A stretch of 64,000 nt of DNA from JAKAVN01 sp963796565 (lineage in GTDB: Bacteria; Desulfobacterota; Binatia; Binatales; Binataceae). The DNA lies in assembly GCA_963796565.1 (NCBI GenBank), contig CAWCMA010000003.1, forward strand, positions 434,001 through 498,000. Direction: 5' to 3'. Below, piece after piece: positions 1 to 9,147 of this stretch. Under the pieces are notes generated by a model. The model was given only the letters and a program-made list of their open reading frames with translations. It did not search any database and was not told where the DNA came from. Made by a program: the position numbers and the translations under genes. The stretch's first letter is position 1, and the number at the start of each line of letters is the position of its first letter.

Positions 1-2
1 GC

Positions 3-1664
3 GATTTTTCCTGCTCGCTGGTGACCGGCGACAACCAGATGCTCGCCTCAGCCGAAGGCTTGCCGGTCCATGTCTTCGGCTCGCAGTTCTTGGGCGAGGC
101 GATGTGTAATCTCCATCCGGACCTCGCCGAAGGCGACGCGTTTTTGCACAACGACGTCTACCTCGGCAACACGCACAGCGCCGACCATACGATCCTGGTG
201 CCGGTCTTCGTCGACGGCGAGCATCTGTTCACCTGCTGCGCCAAGGCTCATCAGGCAGATTGCGGCAACGGCGTGCCGACGACCTACGCGCCGTTCGCCG
301 GCGACGTTTACGAAGAAGGAGCGCTGAATTTTCCGTGCGTGCAGGTCCAGCGCGGCTTTCACGACATCGACGACATCATCCGGATGTGCCGGCGGCGTAT
401 CCGGGTGCCCGACCAGTGGTACGGCGACTACTTGGCGATGGTCGGTGCGGCGCGGATCGGCGAGCGGCGGCTGAAGGAGCTGGCGGCCAAGTTCGGCAAG
501 CCGCTGATTCACGACTTCATCCGCGAATGGTTCGACTACTCGGAGCGCCGGATGATCCATGCGTTGCAGCAACTCCCGTCGGCCGAGTTCACCGGGGTGG
601 GCGCGCATGATCCGTTTCCCGCCTTGCCCGACGGCGTGCCACTGAAGGTCAAGGTGAAAATCGACGCCGTCGAGGGACGAGTCGAGATCGATCTGCGCGA
701 CAATATCGACTGCGTGCCGTGCGGCCTCAACGAGTCGAAGACCTGCGCGATCAATAACGTCGTCACCGGACTTTTCAATTCGATCGATCCGGGCGTGCCG
801 CACAATGCCGGCAGCTTCCGCCGGATCACGGTGCTTCTGCGCGAGAACTGCGTGGTGGGAATCCCGCGCTTTCCGACCTCGTGCTCGGTCGCGACCACCA
901 ATATCGGCGACCGTCTGGTCAATATGACGCAAGCCGCTTTCGCCCAGCTCGGCGAAGGCTACGGCCTGGCCGAGGGCGGTCTCGGGATGGGCCCGGGTTT
1001 CGGAGTGGTCTCGGGCGGCGATTTTCGCCGCAACGGCGCGCCCTACGTGAATCAGCTTTTCATCGCCGCCAACGGCGGTCCGGGCACGCCCCACAACGAC
1101 GGCTGGATCAATTACGGCCTGCCGGTGGTCGCGGGCCTGATGTACCGCGACAGCATCGAGATCGATGAGCAGAAGTATCCGATAATCTACAAAACGATTC
1201 GATTGCTGACCGACTCCGGAGGTGCGGGCCGCTTCCGCGGTGCTCCAGGCGCACGCGTGGTTTATGGTCCCCGACATGACAGCATGACGGTCGCCTATCC
1301 GCTCGATGGCCATATCAATCCCCCCAGGGGTGTCCTCGGCGGGCAGGCCGGGCAAGCCTGCTATGCGGCGAAACTTGATCGCGAGGGCGACGAGCATGAA
1401 TTGCCGGCGGTGTCTGCCGAGCAGATACGGCCTGGCGAATATATCGTTGGCGTGGACAGCGGCGGAGGGGGTTATGGCGGCCCGCTCGATCGCGATCCCG
1501 AGATGGTGCGCACGGACGTACTTGAAGGATTGGTTTCGCCGGAGAAAGCCCGGCAGATTTACGGCGTGGTCTTGAAGGGGCGGGCCGAGGACGAATCGAT
1601 CGCCGTCGATCGCGAGGCCACCGTGAAATGGCGCGCCGCGCTGAGAGGGCAATCTGGCGCCTGA
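3..1664 (+). CDS. Hydantoinase B / oxoprolinase family protein, 5'-truncated by the window edge
   Basis: This is the B subunit family of ATP-dependent N-methylhydantoinase, acetophenone carboxylase and 5-oxoprolinase enzymes, which hydrolyse or carboxylate cyclic amides and ketones together with an A subunit. The frame is open from base 3 and begins DFSCSLV, a motif that lies well inside family members, so roughly the first 50 residues are missing. Typical stretches are the AEGLPVHV, LHNDVYLGNTHSADH and GSGG/GGGGYG-type glycine-rich segments, the last near the C terminus. A GTG at base 21 is only the first start-like codon in the window, not the true start. An A subunit gene would be expected just upstream, outside the window. 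The aminotransferase gene follows 45 bp downstream on the same strand and may be in the same operon. The substrate is unknown. Confidence 0.88.
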   Translation, partial: DFSCSLVTGDNQMLASAEGLPVHVFGSQFLGEAMCNLHPDLAEGDAFLHNDVYLGNTHSADHTILVPVFVDGEHLFTCCAKAHQADCGNGVPTTYAPFAGDVYEEGALNFPCVQVQRGFHDIDDIIRMCRRRIRVPDQWYGDYLAMVGAARIGERRLKELAAKFGKPLIHDFIREWFDYSERRMIHALQQLPSAEFTGVGAHDPFPALPDGVPLKVKVKIDAVEGRVEIDLRDNIDCVPCGLNESKTCAINNVVTGLFNSIDPGVPHNAGSFRRITVLLRENCVVGIPRFPTSCSVATTNIGDRLVNMTQAAFAQLGEGYGLAEGGLGMGPGFGVVSGGDFRRNGAPYVNQLFIAANGGPGTPHNDGWINYGLPVVAGLMYRDSIEIDEQKYPIIYKTIRLLTDSGGAGRFRGAPGARVVYGPRHDSMTVAYPLDGHINPPRGVLGGQAGQACYAAKLDREGDEHELPAVSAEQIRPGEYIVGVDSGGGGYGGPLDRDPEMVRTDVLEGLVSPEKARQIYGVVLKGRAEDESIAVDREATVKWRAALRGQSGA

Positions 1665-1709
1665 GAGGCGTATCGTGCGGCAGGAACGCGAACGTTAGGA
1701 GATGGTTCA

Positions 1710-3128
1710 ATGGCTACAGCACAAAAACCCGCGGGTGCGGCGAGCGCGCTCCGCTTCGAGATCGACGCCAAGCGGCTGGACGAACTCGATCGCAGGCACA
1801 AGCTGCCCGGCTTCGCGTCGCCCCAGGAGCACGCGCATCAGGGTCCGCTTATCGTCGTCCGCGGCAAGGGCGTGTTTGTCTGGGACGCCAACGGCAAGCA
1901 ATACCTCGACGGCAGCTCGGCAATCTGGAACGTCAACCTGGGCTTCGGCAACAAGGAAATTGCCGACGCGGTGGCCCAGCAGCTCGAGACGCTCTCGTTC
2001 CATCTCGGACTGCTGAATATTTCAACGCCGCCGGCGATCGAGCTCGCCGCCAAACTGGCCGAGCTGGCGCCGCCGGGACTCGATCGGGTGTTCTTCACCA
2101 GCGGTGGCTCGGAATCCAATGAGTCGGTCATCCGGCTCACGCGCCTGTACCATCGCCTCAAAGGCTACAAAAACAAGACCGTCGCGATCGCCCGTCTCAA
2201 GGGCTACCACGGTTCGTCGTGCGGCGCCGCCAGCCTGACCGGCATCGATCACTTTCACGAGTTCTTCGAGCCGATGATGCCCGACGTGCGGCACATCGCG
2301 CCGCCCTATTGCTACCGCTGTCCGCTGGGCAAGGAGTATCCGTCGTGCGCGGTCGCCTGCGCCGACGAACTGGAAAAAGCGATTGTGGCTGAAGGGCCCG
2401 ACCGGGTCGCATTCTTCATCGCCGAGCCGGTGATGGGCGCCGGCGGCGTGATTCCCGCGCCCAGGGAATATTGGACCCGCATCCGCCAGATCTGCGACAA
2501 ATACGACGTCCTGATGGTCGCGGACGAAGTCATCACCGGCGCGGGCCGCACCGGCAAGATGTTCGCGTGCGAACACTGGGACGTGCGGCCGGACATCATC
2601 TCCTGCGCCAAGGGCATCAGCAGCGGCTATCTGCCGCTGGGTGCGGTGATCGTTCACGAACGGATTTATCAGACGCTGTTGGATTCCTCGGCGGGCGCGG
2701 CGGTATGGCACGGTTTCACCAACACCGGCAATCCGGCCTGTTGCGCGGCCGGACTCAAGACCTTCGAGATCATGGAGCGCGACGGCATCGTCGAGAACTC
2801 GCGCAAGATGGGCGAGCGGCTGGGTCAGCGCCTCCAGGAGCTGTGCGCTTCACCGATCGTCGGCGACATTCGTGCGTTGGGCCTGATGGCCGGGGTCGAA
2901 CTGGTGCGCAACCCCAAGACTCGCGAGGCGTTTCCAGAGGCGCTTGGCGTCGGCGGTCATTGGCGCGACGCCGCGCGCAAGCAGGGCCTGCTGGTTCGCG
3001 CGGTCGGAGACACCTTATGCATGTCGCCTCCTCTTATCATCACGGCGCAGGAAATCGATCTGCTGATCGATAAGCTCAAAGCGTCACTGGCGGATACCGA
3101 ATCGTGGCTGGCTGAACAGAAGCAGTAG
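1710..3128 (+). CDS. Class III pyridoxal-phosphate aminotransferase (omega-transaminase type)
   Basis: A 472-residue fold-type I aminotransferase of the acetylornithine/omega-amino acid group. It would move an amino group between an omega-amine or amino acid and a keto acid in the cytoplasm. The cofactor region is clear: TSGGSESNE near residue 130 for phosphate binding, ADEVITGAGRTGKMFA near residue 270 with the PLP-contacting Asp, and CAKGISSGYLPLG near residue 300 with the Schiff-base lysine. The length is normal. The ATG is preceded by an AGGAG motif about 8 bp upstream. It follows the hydantoinase-like gene by 45 bp, which fits co-transcription for degradation of a nitrogenous or cyclic amide compound. 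The exact substrate cannot be read from the sequence. Confidence 0.9.
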   Translation: MATAQKPAGAASALRFEIDAKRLDELDRRHKLPGFASPQEHAHQGPLIVVRGKGVFVWDANGKQYLDGSSAIWNVNLGFGNKEIADAVAQQLETLSFHLGLLNISTPPAIELAAKLAELAPPGLDRVFFTSGGSESNESVIRLTRLYHRLKGYKNKTVAIARLKGYHGSSCGAASLTGIDHFHEFFEPMMPDVRHIAPPYCYRCPLGKEYPSCAVACADELEKAIVAEGPDRVAFFIAEPVMGAGGVIPAPREYWTRIRQICDKYDVLMVADEVITGAGRTGKMFACEHWDVRPDIISCAKGISSGYLPLGAVIVHERIYQTLLDSSAGAAVWHGFTNTGNPACCAAGLKTFEIMERDGIVENSRKMGERLGQRLQELCASPIVGDIRALGLMAGVELVRNPKTREAFPEALGVGGHWRDAARKQGLLVRAVGDTLCMSPPLIITAQEIDLLIDKLKASLADTESWLAEQKQ

Positions 3129-3217
3129 ACCGGCGGCGGTGCGGATGGCGTGAAGGATTGAATGGCGCGAATGGCACGAACAGCGGACCGCGAGCGTCCT
3201 AACTGTTCGCTCTACAA

Positions 3218-3325
3218 TGTCAGAAGCTCGAGCTCGGGCTCTTCGGCACCAATTGCGGCAGCGGGCTGACGGATCTCGCGGCGCTGAACGCCGCGAGCGG
3301 GGCGCCGTCGCCGGTGCGCGCCTAG
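3218..3325 (+). pseudogene. Possible remnant of a luciferase-like (LLM) monooxygenase N terminus
   Basis: A 35-codon open stretch reads LELGLFGTNCGSGLT near its start, which resembles the first residues of flavin-dependent LLM monooxygenases. It ends at TAG after about 20 further, unrelated residues and has no start codon in frame. It lies in the 190 bp between the aminotransferase stop and the end of the histidine kinase gene on the other strand. The match is short, so this is a tentative relic. Confidence 0.25.
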
Positions 3326-6300
3326 GTGGGAGTCTTGCCGTTCAAAGTGTGCGGAGGCTCCTCCGCCTTGGCCGGTTGGGCCAATGGTGCGAGTTGCGCA
3401 AAGTGTGATGGGGAAGCCGTCTCGGAGGCCTCCGCCCAGTCGGCCGCCTGCGAGTCCGGTGACGCCGTGCCTGTGACGGCGGCCGGCGTCGCGTCCGCGG
3501 CGATGAATTGCGCCAGAATTCCTCCCAGAATTTCAGGCTTCACCGGCTTGCTGACGTAGGCATCCATGCCGGCTGCGAGACAGGTGTCGCGGTCGCCGGC
3601 CAAGGCATGGGCGGTCAGGGCGATTATCGGGGTGTGGCGCAGCGGTCCTTCGCGTCGCCGGATCTCCCTGGTGGCTTCGTAGCCGTCCATTTCCGGCATC
3701 TGACAATCCATCAGGACCGCATCGTAGGGCAACCGCATCACTGCTTCGACGGCCTCGCGACCATTGGCGACGCAGTCGACCTCGGCGCCCATCTTCTTAA
3801 GTTGGAACCTTGCCAGCTTTTGATTGAGCGGATTGTCTTCCGCCAGCAACACCCGGAGTTTGCGCCCCGCCGCCAGCTTCAGCTTTCCATTGGGCGGTAG
3901 AGCGGGAGCCGCTGGCGTTCTCGCGGCGCGCGCTCCAGGCTCGGTCTGATCCCGATCCACCAGCACTTTAACCAGAGCGTTGTAGAGCGAGGACTGCGGC
4001 ACCGGCTTGGTCAGCCATCCGCCCAGCTCGAGCCCCTGTAATCGGGCACGGTAGCCAGCCTCTGTCCCCACCGACGAAACCATGATCACCGCGGTCGCGG
4101 CGAGGGCCGGGTCTGATTTTATGGTTCGAGTCAGCTGGATGCCGTCGACCTCGGCCATCTGCACGTCAATGAGCGCGACCTCGAAGGGATGCTCAGGGAT
4201 TGCCGCGCGCATCAGTTTAAGCGCGCAATCCGCGGAGTCTGCCGTTTCAACCTCCATCTTCCACGCGGATGCCTGGCTGCTCAGGATCTGAAGGCTGTTC
4301 GCATTGTCGTCGACGATGAGCATCTTCACGTTTGCAAACGAGGCGAAGCGCTCTGAGGCCGGGCGCGCGATCTTAAGCGGCGGGGCAAATTTCGCCGTGA
4401 ACCAGAAGGTTGAACCGGAGCCGGCCGTGCTCGAGACGGAAATCGTTCCACCCATCCGCTCAACCAACTGGCGCGCGATCGAGAGTCCCAATCCGGTGCC
4501 GCCGAAGTGGCGGGTAGTCGAGGCGTCAACCTGGCTGAACGGTTGAAAGAGCAGATGAAGCTTGTCCTGGGCGATTCCGATTCCGGTGTCGCGCACCTCG
4601 AAGCGCAGGAGCGTCTCCCGCTGGTTTTCGCTGAGCTTGTTTACCTGTACGGCAATCTCGCCGTGCTCGGTGAATTTGATCGCGTTGCCGATTAGATTCA
4701 GCAGCACCTGGCGCAGGCGGCCGGGATCGCCGCGCAGCCTTTGTGGCGCTTCGGAATCGATCGACACGGTCAATTCCAGGCCCTTGCGCCGCGCCTGCTC
4801 GACCAGCAGTTCGACCGCCCCCTCGACCGCCGCGGTCAGCTCGAAGTCGATCTCCTCGAAAACCACCTTGCCGGCGGCGAGCTTGGAAAAGTCGAGAATT
4901 TCGTTGATCAGCGTCAACAGCGCCTCGCCACTCTCGCGCACGTCATGGGCGAAGTCTCGTTGTTCAGGGTTGAGCTGGGTATCGAGCAGCAGACCGGTCA
5001 TGCCGATGACCGAGTTGAGCGGGGTACGGATCTCGTGACTCATGTTGGCGAGAAAATCCGACTTGGCCCGGGCGCCCTCCAGCGCGGCGTCGCGCGCCGC
5101 GGTCAATTCGGCCTCGGCGCGTTTCCGATCGCTGATGTCGTGCGCGATGATCGAAAAGCCGGCCACCTGGCGGGAGGAATCGAAAATCGGCGAGCGGGAG
5201 AGCAGAACATCGACGCTGCTGCCATCCTTGCCCTGGCGCGTCGTTTCGAAGCGCTCGACCTTGCCGCTGCGCGAGATGATGCTCAGGTGCTCAAGCATCT
5301 CCGCACGGCGCGCGAGCGGCACCAGTATCGCGACGTTACGACCAATCATTTCCCCGGCGTTATAACCGAAGAGCCGCTCGGCCGCGGCATTCCAGCTGGT
5401 GATCGTCAGATTGGTGGATTCGCTGTAAATCGCGTCGCCCGACGCATCGACGATCGACGCGAGCAACGAACGTTCCGTCTCGGCGCGCTTGCGCTCGCTG
5501 ATGTTGCGGACGCCGATCAGCACTCCGCGAGTTGATCCGTCGGCGTTTTTGAAAACCGAGGCGTTGAGCGAGACCGGTATCTCCTCGGCGGCCTTGGTCA
5601 GCAGGCAGGCCTCGGCTTCGCGCACGTAACCGGCCTCGAGCGCCCGCCGCACCACCTCGCTCACCCGTTCAGGCTCGGTGAAGATCGAAGCCAGCCTGAT
5701 GCCGACCAGGCTGCCGATCAGGATTTTCTTGGGCACCTCGGTAAGCTTCGCCAGTTGCTCGTTGCCGTCGCTGATGCGCAGGTCGCGGCCGACCACCACC
5801 ATCGCGTCGACCGAAGACTCGATGAGGCCGCGGGTGTAGTCGCGGGCCTCGCGCAGGTCCTTCTCGATCTGCTTTAGCCGGGTGATGTCGCGCCCGATCC
5901 CCGCGACACTGATGACGTCTCCGGCCGCGTTCCGGACGGGGAAAAGACTGACTGCGGAAATGAACGAGGTGCCGTCCTTTCTGTGAGCGGTCTGCTCCAA
6001 TGACACGGGTTGTCCGGTTTCCACAATCCGCCGGGTGGCGGCAAGGCTCTGCGGAAGGTCTTCAGGCGGAACGAACAGATCGACGCCCTGTCCAATCGCC
6101 TCCGCAGCCGTGTAGCCGTAAGCTTTTTCCGCCGCCGGATTCCAGGTGATGATCCGGGATTCCGAGGACACGTTTATTATGGCGTCGTGCGACGAATTGA
6201 CGATCGCCGCGAGGAGCGCCGCCTCGCGCTCGGCGCGCTTGCGCTCGGTAAGGTCGCGTTGGACGGCGGAGATGGCGAGGACTTTTCCTTTGCGATCGCG

Positions 6301-7755
6301 GATCGCGAACAAGACCGTGGAAACCTCCAGGCGCGCTCCGTCCCGCCTGAGATTGGGGCCTTCGAAGCGAACCACCCGGTCCGGATGCGCGATCAGTTGC
6401 TCGGTGATCTCCCGCGCATGGGCGTGGCGCTCGTGGGGAATGTGCAAGGTAAAGGGTTGCCCCATCGCTTCGGCCGCCGTAAAGCCGAACATTCGCTCGG
6501 CTCCGCGGTTCCAATAGCTGATGCGCTGATCGAGGGAGACGATGGTGATCGCATCGTCGGAGGACTCGACGATCGCCGCGAGCCGGGCTTGTTGGCGCTG
6601 AAGCTCGACCATCTCCGTTATGTCACGCCCGATCGCGCCGACGCCGCTGAAGTTGCCGTGCGCATCATAGGTCGGAAAGAAATTGACCCACGATTCGAAG
6701 GGCGTGCCGTCTTTCCGCAGACTATGCAATCTGAGGTTCGTCGGCTTGCCGGTCAGCGATAGATCGGCCACCGCGGCGCCCACTTGCGCATGTTCCTCGC
6801 GAGGAACGAACTCGAGTATACTTCGACCGAGGGCTTCTTTGGCGGGTATGCCAAAGAGTTTCTCGGCGCCGGCGTTCCAGCTCAATACGCGGTTGTCCGG
6901 CAACGTGTTGATAATCGCGTCGCCCGAAGCATTGACTATGGCCGCGAGCGTGCGCTGTTCGTTCTCGGCCCGCTTGCTGTCGGTGATGTCGCGCTGGATC
7001 TTGGAGAAGGCCGCGATTTCTCCGTGGCGATCGCGGACCGCGAACCAGACCGTGGAAACCTCCAGGCGCTTGCCGTCCTTCCTGACATTGGGACCCTCGA
7101 AGCGAATCACCTGGTCCGGATGCGCCTTGAGTTGACCGATGATTTCCAGCGCGTGAGCGTGGCGCTCGGGCGGAATGTTCAGCGTCAGGGGTTGCCCGAT
7201 CGCCTCGGCGGCGGTGAGGCCGAACAGCTTTTCGGCGCCATGATTCCAAGTGAGTATCGTGAGGTCCATCGAGAGGCTGACGATGGCGTCTTCGGACGAC
7301 TCGACGATCGCGGCGAGCAGCGCCTGCTCGCGCTCTGTGCGTTTCTGCTCGGTGATGTCGCGGCCGAACCCGAGTACGCGCTCGACTTCACCTGTCGGCG
7401 CGAGCAACGGTATGTTCAGTATTTCGAGCCGGAGTTGGTGGCCCTTCAAGGTGAGAAAATCTATTTCAAAGCGGATCGCCTTGCCGCGAACCAGGCACGC
7501 GACTACCTCGCGGGTCCGTTCCTCGTCCGTCACGCTCATCGAATAGATACTCTTGCCGACGAAGTCGTCCTCGTTGCCCTCGAAGATTTTCGCCGTGGCC
7601 GCATTCGCCTTCAGGATGGTGCCATCGATGGCGTAGATCATCGCCGCGTCCGGCAGGAGGTCGAGACTGATGCGGAATGACTCCGCATCACTCAGCCGCG
7701 CGGGTCCCCGCGCGAGGAGTCGAACGGAAGATTCCCGCTTTTGCTCCGTCGCCAT
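3322..7755 (-). CDS. Hybrid sensor histidine kinase with seven PAS domains and two receiver domains
   Basis: A 1477-residue cytoplasmic-type sensor: no signal peptide or membrane segment is visible. Seven PAS/PAC modules run from about residue 20 to 885, each marked by a variant of IVxSSxDAI...ITWNxxAEKLFGYTAAEAIG. The HisKA H-box SHEIRTPLNSVIG follows near 910. The HATPase domain has the N-box NLIGNAIKFTEHG, DTGIGI and GGTGLGLSI (about 1010-1120). Two receiver domains follow, the first with phospho-acceptor Asp in ALIDVQM, the second with LMDCQMPEMDG. Several PAS units are near copies of each other, suggesting internal duplication. Its ATG directly abuts the TGA of the upstream outer-membrane protein gene, so the two are probably translationally coupled and the kinase may sense something linked to that protein. 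No response regulator gene is adjacent. Confidence 0.93.
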   Translation of the reverse strand: MATEQKRESSVRLLARGPARLSDAESFRISLDLLPDAAMIYAIDGTILKANAATAKIFEGNEDDFVGKSIYSMSVTDEERTREVVACLVRGKAIRFEIDFLTLKGHQLRLEILNIPLLAPTGEVERVLGFGRDITEQKRTEREQALLAAIVESSEDAIVSLSMDLTILTWNHGAEKLFGLTAAEAIGQPLTLNIPPERHAHALEIIGQLKAHPDQVIRFEGPNVRKDGKRLEVSTVWFAVRDRHGEIAAFSKIQRDITDSKRAENEQRTLAAIVNASGDAIINTLPDNRVLSWNAGAEKLFGIPAKEALGRSILEFVPREEHAQVGAAVADLSLTGKPTNLRLHSLRKDGTPFESWVNFFPTYDAHGNFSGVGAIGRDITEMVELQRQQARLAAIVESSDDAITIVSLDQRISYWNRGAERMFGFTAAEAMGQPFTLHIPHERHAHAREITEQLIAHPDRVVRFEGPNLRRDGARLEVSTVLFAIRDRKGKVLAISAVQRDLTERKRAEREAALLAAIVNSSHDAIINVSSESRIITWNPAAEKAYGYTAAEAIGQGVDLFVPPEDLPQSLAATRRIVETGQPVSLEQTAHRKDGTSFISAVSLFPVRNAAGDVISVAGIGRDITRLKQIEKDLREARDYTRGLIESSVDAMVVVGRDLRISDGNEQLAKLTEVPKKILIGSLVGIRLASIFTEPERVSEVVRRALEAGYVREAEACLLTKAAEEIPVSLNASVFKNADGSTRGVLIGVRNISERKRAETERSLLASIVDASGDAIYSESTNLTITSWNAAAERLFGYNAGEMIGRNVAILVPLARRAEMLEHLSIISRSGKVERFETTRQGKDGSSVDVLLSRSPIFDSSRQVAGFSIIAHDISDRKRAEAELTAARDAALEGARAKSDFLANMSHEIRTPLNSVIGMTGLLLDTQLNPEQRDFAHDVRESGEALLTLINEILDFSKLAAGKVVFEEIDFELTAAVEGAVELLVEQARRKGLELTVSIDSEAPQRLRGDPGRLRQVLLNLIGNAIKFTEHGEIAVQVNKLSENQRETLLRFEVRDTGIGIAQDKLHLLFQPFSQVDASTTRHFGGTGLGLSIARQLVERMGGTISVSSTAGSGSTFWFTAKFAPPLKIARPASERFASFANVKMLIVDDNANSLQILSSQASAWKMEVETADSADCALKLMRAAIPEHPFEVALIDVQMAEVDGIQLTRTIKSDPALAATAVIMVSSVGTEAGYRARLQGLELGGWLTKPVPQSSLYNALVKVLVDRDQTEPGARAARTPAAPALPPNGKLKLAAGRKLRVLLAEDNPLNQKLARFQLKKMGAEVDCVANGREAVEAVMRLPYDAVLMDCQMPEMDGYEATREIRRREGPLRHTPIIALTAHALAGDRDTCLAAGMDAYVSKPVKPEILGGILAQFIAADATPAAVTGTASPDSQAADWAEASETASPSHFAQLAPLAQPAKAEEPPHTLNGKTPT

Positions 7756-8799
7756 TCAGAACCGCAAGCCTCCGGTCAGCCACAATTCGTTGCCGGTCGA
7801 TCGATTTTGCGCCGCGAACTCGAAGTCGTATTTCGCGGTGAAGGTGACCGGGACTTTCCACAGATCGACGGTCTTGCCGACCAGCGGACCCAGGGCGAGC
7901 ACGCGCCCTCGAAACGCGCCGAAGACGGCGCCACGCCCTGAATCGGCCGTGGTTTGCTGCAAGGCGTAGCCGGCCATACCCAGCACCCAGCCCTGGGGAA
8001 GGTGCTGCGCGAGGGCGAAGTCGGCGTGAAATTCGTCGCCACTGCGGTAGTCGGTCGCGGTGTTCTCGCGGTTGACGGTGTAGCCGACAAACATCGAAGC
8101 TTGGCGCCCATGCTCCTCGTCCATCCAGGTCAGGCCGGCGTCCGGTTCGACCGCCCAACGATTGTCCCCGATGTTGATGATGCGCTGGCGATCGTAGCTC
8201 CCGGTCGGAGCGTAGAATTCCAGCGCGGTCGTCAGATGAAACTGACCGAAGTTCCAGTTCAGCATGACCGGCAGGACGATCAGGTCGCCGAGTCCGCCCA
8301 CGGTGGACGTCTGCTGCGCGGCCGCTAGGCCGACCGGTCCGACGCGCAGCGATTGCGCCGCGATTCGGATTTGCGTGATAGCGCCGAATCCCCAGTAGCT
8401 GCCGAGCACCCGCAAACTGGTGATATAGGCTGTGAACAGCGCCGAAGTATATGTCGTAGTGTGAGCGTCAGCCTCGATACGGCCGTTCTGCGTTACCGCC
8501 GTGGAACTCGCATCCTGGAAAAGAAAAAAGCTCTTGACCAGCGCCGTCCCAGGGGGACCGAGATAGCCGGCGAACAGGTCCATCAATCCGGGCCGGTATG
8601 TGCTGACGCCGTATTCGGAGGCGAAGGCGATTTCGTGGCAGGTCAGCATCAACAGCAGCGCCATCGGAATAGCGGCGCGAAGCGGCCTCAAGCGCGGCGA
8701 GGATCGGCTCGCATGCGTCAACGCCTGCCTGCGGGACACTTGCGCCTCGGCAAAGGCCACATAGCCGCGTTCGTGATCTCGGAACTGTCCCATTGGCAC
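7756..8799 (-). CDS. Outer-membrane protein of the MetA-pathway phenol degradation family
   Basis: A protein of up to 347 residues that matches the family annotated as MetA-pathway of phenol degradation, putative outer-membrane channels for hydrophobic substrates. The sequence shows a hydrophobic signal segment (IPMALLLMLTCHEIAFAS), then alternating beta-strand segments typical of a barrel, such as GDLIVLPVMLNW, FHLTTALEFYAPTGSY and a C-terminal phenylalanine (LWLTGGLRF), the usual outer-membrane sorting signal. The first roughly 45 residues before the signal segment are unusual, so the true start may be internal. The stop codon touches the ATG of the PAS-rich kinase gene, so both are likely one transcript. 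The substrate is not identifiable. Confidence 0.75.
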   Translation of the reverse strand: MPMGQFRDHERGYVAFAEAQVSRRQALTHASRSSPRLRPLRAAIPMALLLMLTCHEIAFASEYGVSTYRPGLMDLFAGYLGPPGTALVKSFFLFQDASSTAVTQNGRIEADAHTTTYTSALFTAYITSLRVLGSYWGFGAITQIRIAAQSLRVGPVGLAAAQQTSTVGGLGDLIVLPVMLNWNFGQFHLTTALEFYAPTGSYDRQRIINIGDNRWAVEPDAGLTWMDEEHGRQASMFVGYTVNRENTATDYRSGDEFHADFALAQHLPQGWVLGMAGYALQQTTADSGRGAVFGAFRGRVLALGPLVGKTVDLWKVPVTFTAKYDFEFAAQNRSTGNELWLTGGLRF

Positions 8800-9147
8800 G
8801 CCGCGTCACAGGATGAGCAACATCGATGCCGCATACGTCGGCGTGCTTGGCCTGACGCAAGCCTTCTCTAAGATAGGCTTCGGCCATCGCGGCTGGCTCG
8901 ATGCGCGAACGGCGAGGTATCGAGCGCTTGGAAGGTCGGTATTGAAACGGGACTATCGCGAGAATCTGTATCAGTTTCGGACCATGCGACCGCGCGCGGC
9001 CGGCGCGCTTTAGTGTTCGCGATATGAGCCTCGCATGTGATGTAACGCGCGCAGGCGATGACTGGCGAGTGCTATTGGAGTCCGAGCATCGCCGTGAGAA
9101 AATGTCGCTCGTTTGTCCCAATGATGCTCGAGGAAAGGGTAACGGTA
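8800..9147. other. Divergent intergenic region between the outer-membrane protein gene and bioB
   Basis: About 350 bp without a convincing gene. The one ORF on the plus strand (8813-9013) has no family resemblance and an Arg/Ala-rich composition typical of GC-rich chance frames. The region must hold the promoters of the two divergent units, but I see no clear sigma-70 pair. A ribosome-binding site for bioB lies at 9131-9139. Confidence 0.5.

Noticed and set aside
48..1652. 534-codon open frame on the minus strand
   Set aside because: It is fully antisense to the hydantoinase B gene, is rich in His/Arg/Ala as expected for an antisense frame in GC-rich DNA, and has no family motifs.
6010..7680. 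Plus-strand frames over the PAS region
   Set aside because: They repeat because the PAS modules on the other strand repeat; the sense-strand protein explains the region completely.
8813..9013. 66-codon ORF before bioB
   Set aside because: No ribosome site, no family resemblance and chance-like composition in the divergent promoter region.
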